Below, piece after piece: positions 1 through 6,389 of a DNA stretch of 7,108 nt. The notes under the pieces are model-generated. The model saw only the letters and a program-made list of their open reading frames with translations, ran no database searches and had not been told where the DNA came from. Within the stretch, counting starts at the first letter, position 1, and each line of letters opens with the position of its first letter. The DNA is taken from contig SHWK01000051.1 of assembly GCA_009693885.1 (NCBI GenBank), forward strand, positions 1 through 7,108, in the 5' to 3' direction. The DNA comes from Rickettsiales bacterium. GTDB lineage: Bacteria; Pseudomonadota; Alphaproteobacteria; Rickettsiales; UBA1997. The position numbers and the translations under genes are program-made.

Positions 1-682
1 GATCAATATAATCGGTTGGCGTTTCTTGTCCAAGTGAAATTAATCTACTTTGTCTGATTTGGATTAATTTTTCAGGATTAATAATTAAACCAACAATTAA
101 TGGTTTTTTCAAATCAAAAATACTTGGTGGCACGGTTTCTACACTAACAAACGGAATATTGGCCGTTTTATATCCACGGCAAGATAGATAGATGCTAGTT
201 GGAGACTTAGAAGTGCGCGAAACCCCAACTAACAATATATCAGCATCATATAAATCCCAATGAGCCTGCCCATCATCGTGGTTCATGGTATAATTTATCG
301 CCTCAACACGAGAAAAATATTGATCATCAAGCAAGTGCTGGCGGCCTATCACATTACTAATATTCATCCCCAGATAGTTTGAAAAGGTCGCAATAATTGG
401 CGTTAAAACTGGAACATAAGGAATTTGCAAATCAGAACAATGTTTTTTGATAGATTCAGTTAAATCATCTTCTAAAATTGTATAAAGAACAATACCAGGG
501 CTTTGGGTGATTGATTCTTTGACCTTTTCAATTTGCGCTTTGGTGCGCGTTAACGGCCACATAAATTCTTTAGCTTCGACATTTTCAAATTGCGACATCA
601 CGGCGCGAGCCACAGAAATCAGGGTTTCTCCAGTTGAGTCAGAAATTAAATGTAGATTAATAATTTTCTTTGATTCACTCAT
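1..682 (-). CDS. ppsR: PpsR-type pyruvate, water dikinase / PPDK regulatory kinase-pyrophosphorylase (DUF299), 3' end cut by window edge
   Basis: My reading of the minus strand gives 227 residues from the ATG at 682 to the window edge, starting MSESKKIINLHLISDSTGET. The N-terminal 'HLISDSTGET' block (residues 11-20) and the P-loop GVSRTSKS (153-160), followed by PTSIYL and YKTANIPFV, are hallmarks of the DUF299 family. These bifunctional cytosolic enzymes use ADP to phosphorylate, and phosphate to dephosphorylate, a threonine of PEP synthase or pyruvate phosphate dikinase, switching PEP formation off and on. The sequence alone does not say which partner is used; PPDK is common in related bacteria. 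The family is about 270 residues, so roughly 40-50 C-terminal residues lie outside the window. The start lies one base after the virB10 stop, which implies co-transcription and perhaps translational coupling. No Shine-Dalgarno sequence precedes it; the upstream bases are A-rich and belong to virB10. Confidence 0.93.
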   Translation of the reverse strand, partial: MSESKKIINLHLISDSTGETLISVARAVMSQFENVEAKEFMWPLTRTKAQIEKVKESITQSPGIVLYTILEDDLTESIKKHCSDLQIPYVPVLTPIIATFSNYLGMNISNVIGRQHLLDDQYFSRVEAINYTMNHDDGQAHWDLYDADILLVGVSRTSKSPTSIYLSCRGYKTANIPFVSVETVPPSIFDLKKPLIVGLIINPEKLIQIRQSRLISLGQETPTDYID

Positions 683-683
683 T

Positions 684-2030
684 TTATTTTTTTGCCATAG
701 AAGGAATATTCATATCTGCATTTACGATAACAGTAACTCTGGTACCCTGAGGCACTCTAATTGCTGGAGTAACATTAACATTTTCACCAACAATTTTTCC
801 TACCGTATCAGTAATTGCTTTACTAACATTATAAACTGCTTGCGTTGAAGCATTGCCTGTTGTTGTGGTTGTGCCTTGCTGCGGATTTGTGGTTGTAGTG
901 TTAGAGCCACTACCGCCAATTAAGCTTTCTGCCAAAGCTACACCACTAACCGCAAGTATACTGGTTAGTAAGGAGTTAGCAATCGTTGATCCATATTTAT
1001 TATCCACATCCCCTGGAATACCAGCGCGGCCGAATTGATCGGAGGCTACCGATGAGATCGCCATATCAACGCCATCTGGCCTAATTAAACGCGTCCAAGT
1101 AATTTGAACCCTACCCTGACCGCGAACTATTTGACTTGAATAGGTTCCAAATAAACGCGAGCCACGAGAAATCAAGACTTCACTGCCAGCCTCACCATAA
1201 ACATCACGACTAACAATTGCCCGCACCGAACCAGGAACTTCGGTGTTAATTGCTGTTTCTAATACCGCAGTAAGCAACTTACCTTGCGCTACCACATTAG
1301 TCCTATTATCAACGAAGGTTGTTTTAACAACAACCTTCGTTTTATCAAGTTTTTGTATCGCGCTATCTCCGAGTGAAATAATATTTTTATCATAGCCAAC
1401 ACCAAGAGCTGGACCAGCTCCACCTGATACAACAATAATTGGAGCATATTTTGGATCGCTGATTTTTAACTCTGCCTGAGCCTGTTGAGCGCCATTTGCT
1501 TGCGCTGCCGCAGTCTGTTGTCCTGGTTGCAATGGTATTTGAGGCAATGCTGGAGCAGTGGCTATTTCCCTTGATAACTCTGGCGATATAGGCTGAGGCT
1601 CTTCTTTTGGCTTCTCGATTAAATCTGCAGCAACAAGCTCGTCATCCTTATCATCACTTTTTAATTGTGGCAATTTTGGAACATCAGGCGTTTTTGGCTT
1701 TTCTAATAAATCGACATCTTGCTTTGGCCTCTCTTCCTTTTTTTCTATTTCATACAAAGATTTACCATCACTTCTTGTCACGGAAGAATCACGAGTTGGA
1801 GCAGTTGAAATAGAAACTTCTTCTAATTTGTCTTTTGCTTTGTTATCAGTTTTAAAAAATAAAAAATAAACAACTCCTACAACCAAAAGAGTTGAGGCTA
1901 CAATAATGAGCAACTTACCTTTTTTTGCCGCAGCAATTAAGGGCCCACCAGATGACACATCCGCATCTTCTTGGGCCTCTTTCTCATTTTCTTGATCTGG
2001 ATCTGGTGTTTTAAAAAATTTACTTTTCAT
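684..2030 (-). CDS. virB10: VirB10 / TrbI-family type IV secretion system protein
   Basis: The 448-residue protein has the VirB10 layout. It has a charged cytoplasmic N-terminus (1-38), one membrane helix (about 39-58), a proline- and lysine-rich periplasmic linker (about 100-170), a Gln/Ala-rich stretch (170-188) and the TrbI/VirB10 beta-barrel domain (about 235-445). Strong family blocks are RGSRLFGTYSS (289-299), GQGRVQITWTRLIRPDG (305-320) and SDQFGRAGIPG (330-340). Two helices at about 347-372 and 396-413, joined by a Gly/Thr/Ser-rich loop (372-395), match the antenna that crosses the outer membrane. VirB10 spans both membranes and transmits energy from the ATPases to the outer-membrane core of VirB7 and VirB9. 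The wording closely resembles rickettsial VirB10. Length is normal and the frame is intact, so it is probably functional. No virB9 or virB11 is adjacent: an acyltransferase-hydrolase gene lies 30 bases upstream and ppsR one base downstream. Confidence 0.95.
   Translation of the reverse strand: MKSKFFKTPDPDQENEKEAQEDADVSSGGPLIAAAKKGKLLIIVASTLLVVGVVYFLFFKTDNKAKDKLEEVSISTAPTRDSSVTRSDGKSLYEIEKKEERPKQDVDLLEKPKTPDVPKLPQLKSDDKDDELVAADLIEKPKEEPQPISPELSREIATAPALPQIPLQPGQQTAAAQANGAQQAQAELKISDPKYAPIIVVSGGAGPALGVGYDKNIISLGDSAIQKLDKTKVVVKTTFVDNRTNVVAQGKLLTAVLETAINTEVPGSVRAIVSRDVYGEAGSEVLISRGSRLFGTYSSQIVRGQGRVQITWTRLIRPDGVDMAISSVASDQFGRAGIPGDVDNKYGSTIANSLLTSILAVSGVALAESLIGGSGSNTTTTNPQQGTTTTTGNASTQAVYNVSKAITDTVGKIVGENVNVTPAIRVPQGTRVTVIVNADMNIPSMAKK
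1311..1341. repeat. Perfect 13-base inverted repeat inside virB10
   Basis: AACGAAGGTTGTT (1311-1323) and AACAACCTTCGTT (1329-1341) are exact reverse complements separated by five bases, giving a strong 13-base-pair hairpin in DNA or mRNA. It lies in codons for about residues 230-240 of VirB10 (KTKVVVKTTFV), just before the conserved C-terminal domain. On the coding strand no U-run follows, so it is not an intrinsic terminator. Confidence 0.8.
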
Positions 2031-2060
2031 AATGAACTAAATGTGTCATTTTTTAAATTT

Positions 2061-4235
2061 TTAAACTAAATTTAATGTATGCAAAAACTCTTTGATCATG
2101 GCAAAAACCTCTTCCTTCCTATCTCCATTGATAATCACATGATTTTTAAAATCAGGCTCAAATAGCATTTTATTTTTTGATTTAATATTTTCATAAATCA
2201 TTTTACCACTTATCGGATCGACCACAGGATCTTGAGCGGCTTGAATAATTAAGGTTGGTACTAAAATTTTTTCCAAAGATTCGTGACACTCTTCCATTAA
2301 TTTTTCAAGTTCTTCAACACCTTTTAAATAATTTCTACTATAGTTAAAATCAGGATTTTCTGGAATATCATCAACATATTCAAGCTTACCATGTTCAATA
2401 TGCAACTTTTCCAGCATTTCATTCCAAATATTTATACCAGGAACCATTTTAGCGCGAATGCTTTTTAGTTTTAGAGCGGCATTAATTGATACTATCGCCG
2501 ATAATCCATGGGTTTTATGAGATGCCGCAACAAGACTCAAAAGCCCCCCAGTTGAAAATCCCACCACAATAACTTTAGAGCAAATACTACGCAATATTGC
2601 ATAGCCACGTTGCAAAGAATCATACCATTCTTGCCATGAAACATCTTTTATATTAGCTGGCGAAGTGCCATGCCCTCTAAGTCTTACAACATAAACCTTA
2701 AAACCAAAACCATTAAAAAAACTTGCCAAAGCCGCAACTTCTGCGGGGGAAGATTTGTAGCCATGACAAATTAGAATGCCAGTTTTTCTAATTTTTAACG
2801 AAGTTTTTATTTGCGAATTTAGAAAAAATGGCCTTCCAACGGATTTATCTTTAGAGAAATTTTTATCAAAATAAATTTGATAATCTGTCTCATAGATTTC
2901 TTGATCTTTTTTACACAAATTATCAAAAGTAAGTTTACGCAAATCATCAAACGACATTTTACAAGTTCTTCTAACAATATTTTTTGCAATTTCTAGCAAT
3001 GAAAACTCATTATAAATTACACGCAAAGTATTTTGTATTCTGATATAATGAAAATCATAATCTTTGTTTAAAAGATTTTTATGAAGATGAATTATTCCCC
3101 CCTCCATCTCTTCAATATCACCAATATTTTTTGCTAATTGAAAGACACTATAAAATTCTGCATGTTTTTCATCAGTAAGAATTTTAAAAAGATTTTCTTC
3201 TACAATGCTTTGATTTAAACGGTATTTGTCACTTTTTTTAATCATTAAAGCTGAGATATAGATGATTCTTTTTAAGTGATCGATAGAAATTTCTTTTTCT
3301 GCAATATGTTGAATTGCCGCACTAAAAATATGATCAAGATTGATTTGTAAATCAGAATAAATTTTTGTCATAAAATCCGTTGTAAGGCGATTTTTAAAAT
3401 ATTTTATAACAAAATTTGTTTTGGTTTCGTTTTTAATAACTGGAATCTGATAGATGAGTTCACGCGCTGATTTTACATATTCTGCAATGCTGATTGGCTT
3501 ACCAAAATGCAGATTGATTTCGGCCAAAGATAAGAGATTTCCTTCAATTTCAAGCTCTTCTGCTGCGCGCTCAGAGAGATTATTAACTAATTTTTGTGCC
3601 AAAATTTTGATACGATTTTTGCCTGGTCGAATTGGATAATAACTTACCGATAAAGGAACGATATATACATCGAGATTTTTGAAATTTTCATTATATTCAA
3701 CATTAAGCACTTTTTTAAAACCATCAAGAATCTCTTTTTTATTGCCTTGATGGGCCTCAATAATATCTTGACGATAGAGATGCGCCTTCAACGCCAAAAC
3801 TGCGGAACCTGTGCGAACTGCGCCAGTGCGATGTGGGGTGTGATGAATAAATAATTCCCGCTTTTCCGTTTCTTTGCTTTTAATCATACTTCCTTCTGGA
3901 TAAATCATCCAATCATATTCAGCGGTGATTAAATCTTTAATAATAATGCGATCACGATGAGTATTATTGGTAGAAATAGCGCCAACCATTTCAAGAAATC
4001 TGCCGAATATTCCATGATATAATGAGGAATCAGCTAGGCAGCGCACCTGCCTACCAGTATTTTGATAAATTAAATATGGAATAAGAAAAGTTTCAAAGCG
4101 CGTAAAATGATTAGCCACAAACATAACCGGCTTATCCGGCAAATTCTCTAGTCCTTCGACCAGAAATTTCGAACCAGTAATTTTGGTAATAAGCTTGATG
4201 ATTAAAGCGCTATATCTAAAAGTTTTTGTTGCCAT
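2061..4235 (-). CDS. Two-domain lipid enzyme: PlsC/PlsB-like acyltransferase fused to an alpha/beta hydrolase
   Basis: This 724-residue protein joins two enzymes. Residues about 20-260 form a glycerolipid acyltransferase: motif I is NHFTRFE (42-48), motif II is near GIFGRFLEMVGA (75-86), motif III is YPEGS (112-116), and FGKPISIAEY (244-253) recalls the end of the PlsB-type domain. Motif I reads HX4E (H43, E48) instead of the usual HX4D. Residues about 270-470 are a mostly helical linker I do not recognise. Residues about 484-724 are an alpha/beta hydrolase of the monoacylglycerol lipase/carboxylesterase kind: HG oxyanion motif (491-492), RGHG (520-523), nucleophile elbow GFSTGG with Ser561, probable acid Asp669 (or Asp673) and His699. 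Inference: it may release and re-attach acyl chains, as in phospholipid remodelling or lipid scavenging. Substrates are unknown. There is no signal peptide or clear membrane helix, so it probably acts at the cytoplasmic membrane face. It starts 3 bases after the purL stop. Confidence 0.85.
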   Translation of the reverse strand: MATKTFRYSALIIKLITKITGSKFLVEGLENLPDKPVMFVANHFTRFETFLIPYLIYQNTGRQVRCLADSSLYHGIFGRFLEMVGAISTNNTHRDRIIIKDLITAEYDWMIYPEGSMIKSKETEKRELFIHHTPHRTGAVRTGSAVLALKAHLYRQDIIEAHQGNKKEILDGFKKVLNVEYNENFKNLDVYIVPLSVSYYPIRPGKNRIKILAQKLVNNLSERAAEELEIEGNLLSLAEINLHFGKPISIAEYVKSARELIYQIPVIKNETKTNFVIKYFKNRLTTDFMTKIYSDLQINLDHIFSAAIQHIAEKEISIDHLKRIIYISALMIKKSDKYRLNQSIVEENLFKILTDEKHAEFYSVFQLAKNIGDIEEMEGGIIHLHKNLLNKDYDFHYIRIQNTLRVIYNEFSLLEIAKNIVRRTCKMSFDDLRKLTFDNLCKKDQEIYETDYQIYFDKNFSKDKSVGRPFFLNSQIKTSLKIRKTGILICHGYKSSPAEVAALASFFNGFGFKVYVVRLRGHGTSPANIKDVSWQEWYDSLQRGYAILRSICSKVIVVGFSTGGLLSLVAASHKTHGLSAIVSINAALKLKSIRAKMVPGINIWNEMLEKLHIEHGKLEYVDDIPENPDFNYSRNYLKGVEELEKLMEECHESLEKILVPTLIIQAAQDPVVDPISGKMIYENIKSKNKMLFEPDFKNHVIINGDRKEEVFAMIKEFLHTLNLV

Positions 4236-4238
4236 TTT

Positions 4239-5279
4239 TTATGAGAACTTTTTTACTAGAAACTCTTCATTTAGTTTTCTTAATTCTATTATTTCAGCCT
4301 CAAGTTCTTGATTTTCAAGACTTGAAACGAATTTTATTTTATCTTTTATTACAGATCCAATTTTAAAAATTGAGATGTTATTTTCTTTGGCTAATTTTAT
4401 AAAATTAGATACTAGCAATGGATCTAGAGCCACAATGTAGCGCGCCTGATCTTCACTAAAAAATAATTCATTATCATTGATATCAGTTATTGCCCTTAAC
4501 TCAGCAATATCAATATCGCACGCCAGTTTATCAGAACACATTTCAAATAAAGCAACCAACAACCCACCATCAGAAATATCATGGCAAGCATTGATAATAT
4601 TAGTTGCAATAAGATCACGCACAAATTCACCATTTTTCTTTTCTTCAGCTAAATCAACTTGCGGCGGCTGATTACGATTCTCAATTTTTAAAATTTCACG
4701 CTCATAAAGCGAAGAACCAATATGCCCCGCGGTTTTTCCAATAATAAAAATTTCATCATCAAGTGATTTAAAATTAGCACTACATCTTTGGGTTGAATCT
4801 TTTAGCAGACCAACACCGCCTATTGCAGGAGTAGGCTGAATCGCCTTTCCATCAGTTTCATTATAAAGAGATACATTGCCCGAAACTACTGGATAATCAA
4901 GCGCAAGGCACGCCTCGTTGATTCCTTTGATTGCACGCACAATTTGCCCCATTATTTCTGGTTTTTGTGGATTGCCAAAATTGAGGCAGTTAGTGATCGC
5001 AAGAGGCCTTCCACCGACAGCAGAAATATTGCGATATGTTTCTGCAACCGCTTGTTTAGCACCTTCAAAAGGATCAGCGTCAACATAGCGCGGCGTGCAA
5101 TCTGTAGTAATCGCCAAAGCTTTTTTACCACCATGAACCCTTACCACCGCAGCATCTCCACGAACATAAAGCGTATCATTCATCACCTGACTATCGTATT
5201 GCTCATATATCCATTTTTTTGAAGCAAGATCGGGTGTTTGAAGCAAAATACGCAAATTTTGTAAAATCTGATTTGACAT
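4239..5279 (-). CDS. purL: C-terminal half of phosphoribosylformylglycinamidine synthase (PurL), standalone 346-residue protein
   Basis: The protein aligns from memory with roughly the second half of small-type PurL, the ATP-dependent synthetase subunit that makes FGAM from FGAR in purine synthesis. Family blocks in order are: ASKKWIYEQYDSQV (19-32); the second AIRS N-terminal domain, with GDAAVVRVHG (41-50), TTDCTPRYVDADP (58-70), NCLNFGNPQKPEIMGQ (97-112) and VVSGNVSLYNET (131-142); then the AIRS C-terminal domain with GGVGLL (154-159), ACHDISDGGL (231-240) and SEDQARY (275-281). Alphaproteobacterial PurL is about 730-740 residues, so about 390 N-terminal residues are absent, including the first AIRS domain with the catalytic histidine region. 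An in-frame TAA lies at 5283-5285, just before the ATG, and secB begins 60 bases away on the other strand, so the missing half is not adjacent in any frame. It is either one subunit of a split PurL or a remnant. The clean frame and conserved motifs favour a maintained protein. Confidence 0.9.
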   Translation of the reverse strand: MSNQILQNLRILLQTPDLASKKWIYEQYDSQVMNDTLYVRGDAAVVRVHGGKKALAITTDCTPRYVDADPFEGAKQAVAETYRNISAVGGRPLAITNCLNFGNPQKPEIMGQIVRAIKGINEACLALDYPVVSGNVSLYNETDGKAIQPTPAIGGVGLLKDSTQRCSANFKSLDDEIFIIGKTAGHIGSSLYEREILKIENRNQPPQVDLAEEKKNGEFVRDLIATNIINACHDISDGGLLVALFEMCSDKLACDIDIAELRAITDINDNELFFSEDQARYIVALDPLLVSNFIKLAKENNISIFKIGSVIKDKIKFVSSLENQELEAEIIELRKLNEEFLVKKFS

Positions 5280-5339
5280 GTCTTAAAAATTGATTAGTTT
5301 TTATTACTAATAATTAACCTTTTCTGCAAAAAATAATCA
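5280..5339. promoter_or_regulatory. Divergent intergenic promoter region between the purL-C operon and the secB operon
   Basis: These 60 bases separate two divergent operons and are about three-quarters A/T or more. For the plus strand, TTGATT (5290-5295) could act as a -35 and TAATTA (5311-5316) as a -10, but the 15-base spacer is short and the match is poor. Both 5' leaders would be very short. No operator, riboswitch or clear dyad was found. Confidence 0.5.
5301..5329 (-). promoter_or_regulatory. Possible sigma-70 promoter for the minus-strand operon
   Basis: Read on the minus strand, TTGCAG (complement of 5324-5329) is followed by a 17-base spacer and TAATAA (complement of 5301-5306). 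This has the right geometry for a sigma-70 promoter about 20 bases before the purL-C start. The -10 match to TATAAT is weak and the region is AT-rich, so chance matches are likely. Confidence 0.3.
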
Positions 5340-5786
5340 ATGTCTAATATAAAAGTTATCTCACAATATGTTAAAGATCTCTCTTTTGAGACCCCATCTA
5401 GCCCCCAAATCTTCCTAACTAACCAAGGAAAACCAGATATCGACCTCTCTATCGATATTGACGCTAAAAAAATTTCTGATGAAATTTATGAGATAATTCT
5501 AAAAATTACAGCCAATGCCACAACCAAAGATCACAAGATTTTCCTTTGCGAAGTCTCTTATGCTGGTCTATTCGGTCTACAAAACATTGAAGCCGAGATG
5601 ATTGAGCAAATTTTACTAATTTATTGCCCAAATTTACTATTTCCTTTTATCAGAAGATTAATTGCTAACCTTACTAGTGATAGCGGCTTTCCGCCACTAA
5701 TGATTGATCCCATTGATTTTGCTGATCTTTATTCTAAAAGAAAAAAAATCACTAACTCTGAACCAATAAGCAATACTAAAAACTAA
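5340..5786 (+). CDS. secB: Protein-export chaperone SecB
   Basis: The 148-residue protein matches SecB along its whole length. An N-terminal YVKDLSFETPSSPQIF block (10-25) is followed by alternating strands, the YAGLFGLQNIEAE block (74-86), and the highly conserved segments CPNLLFPFIRRLIANLT (96-112) and GFPPLMIDPIDFADLY (116-131). SecB is a cytosolic homotetramer that keeps secretory preproteins unfolded and passes them to SecA at the translocon. Family length is about 150-160 residues, so it is complete. It leads the plus-strand operon and sits 7 bases before the first of two genes for exported YceI proteins; whether those are SecB clients is an inference. There is no Shine-Dalgarno sequence; the bases before the ATG are A-rich. 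The tail after residue 134 is polar and variable, as is usual in SecB. Confidence 0.96.
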   Translation: MSNIKVISQYVKDLSFETPSSPQIFLTNQGKPDIDLSIDIDAKKISDEIYEIILKITANATTKDHKIFLCEVSYAGLFGLQNIEAEMIEQILLIYCPNLLFPFIRRLIANLTSDSGFPPLMIDPIDFADLYSKRKKITNSEPISNTKN

Positions 5787-5793
5787 AAAAACT

Positions 5794-6381
5794 ATGAAAA
5801 AACTACTTCTCACAAGCACTCTAGCCTTATTTGCATTCTCTACTAATGCTGCAGAATCTTATAAATTCGATCCACACCACACCTCGATTGTGTGGACCGC
5901 AAACCATTTTGGCTTCTCAAATCCAAGCGGAAAATTCTCAGAAGTTGAAGGAGATTTAACTCTTGATGAAAAAAACCCCGCAAAAAGCCAAGTTAATGTT
6001 ACGGTAAAAATGGCAAATCTTTTTACTGGATATTCTAATTTTGATAATCATTTAAAAGGCAATGATTTTTTCAACATCGAAAAATTCACTACCGCAACTT
6101 TTGTTAGCAAAAAAGTTACAATTTCTGGCAAAAATACTGCAAAAGTTATTGGTGATTTAACTGTGTTAGGCGTTACAAAACCAGTTACTTTAAATGTAAA
6201 ATTAAACAAAATTGCCATTAATCCAATTTCTCAAATAAGAACTGCGGGCTTTACTGCCACAGCTCTTATCAAGCGTTCTGATTTTGGAATCGACTATGCC
6301 ATTCCTTCAGTTGGTGATTATGTAAAATTATTGATCGAAGCAGAGGCTGCAGTGCTTGACGGTAAAACTGAATCAAAATAA
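5794..6381 (+). CDS. YceI family periplasmic lipocalin-like protein (first of a tandem pair)
   Basis: The 195-residue protein begins with a classic Sec signal peptide: MKK, a hydrophobic core to about residue 15, and a likely cut near TNA-AES (19-20) or the next residue. The mature part carries the YceI signature in order: YKFDPHHTSIVWTANHFGFS (23-42), NHLKGNDFFNIEKF (85-98), GDLTVLGVTKPVTLNVKL (120-137) and GFTATALIKRSDFGIDY (152-168). YceI proteins are beta-barrels that bind long isoprenoid or amphiphilic molecules in a central pocket. They are often linked to cytochrome b561 and to stress or lipid-quinone handling, but no precise reaction is known. This copy is the canonical, stand-alone type. 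The start is fixed by the signal peptide; the upstream bases (…AAAAAACT) contain no Shine-Dalgarno sequence. It is 7 bases after secB and 8 before the second yceI, so it is co-transcribed with both. Confidence 0.94.
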   Translation: MKKLLLTSTLALFAFSTNAAESYKFDPHHTSIVWTANHFGFSNPSGKFSEVEGDLTLDEKNPAKSQVNVTVKMANLFTGYSNFDNHLKGNDFFNIEKFTTATFVSKKVTISGKNTAKVIGDLTVLGVTKPVTLNVKLNKIAINPISQIRTAGFTATALIKRSDFGIDYAIPSVGDYVKLLIEAEAAVLDGKTESK

Positions 6382-6389
6382 ATATAACT

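Noticed and set aside
507..848. Open frame on the plus strand opposite the ppsR/virB10 junction
   Set aside because: It lies antisense to two well-recognised genes, and its protein has no family motif and an implausible composition.
855..905. GTT/GTG-rich tract resembling a tandem repeat
   Set aside because: It encodes the Thr-rich loop of VirB10 and is imperfect; there is no repeat-spacer pattern, so it is not a CRISPR or satellite.
2054..2074. AT-only inverted repeat (TAAATTT/AAATTTA) at the acyltransferase-hydrolase stop codon
   Set aside because: The stem is seven A/T pairs with no U-run on the coding strand. It is too weak for a terminator and expected by chance in this base composition.
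4944..5222. Plus-strand and alternative minus-strand open frames overlapping purL-C
   Set aside because: They are in other frames of a gene with clear PurL motifs and show no recognisable domain.
5280..5339. A frameshifted N-terminal PurL remnant upstream of the half-length gene
   Set aside because: Only 60 bases are available before secB. They contain an in-frame stop and no PurL-like sequence in any frame, so a local frameshift cannot explain the missing half.
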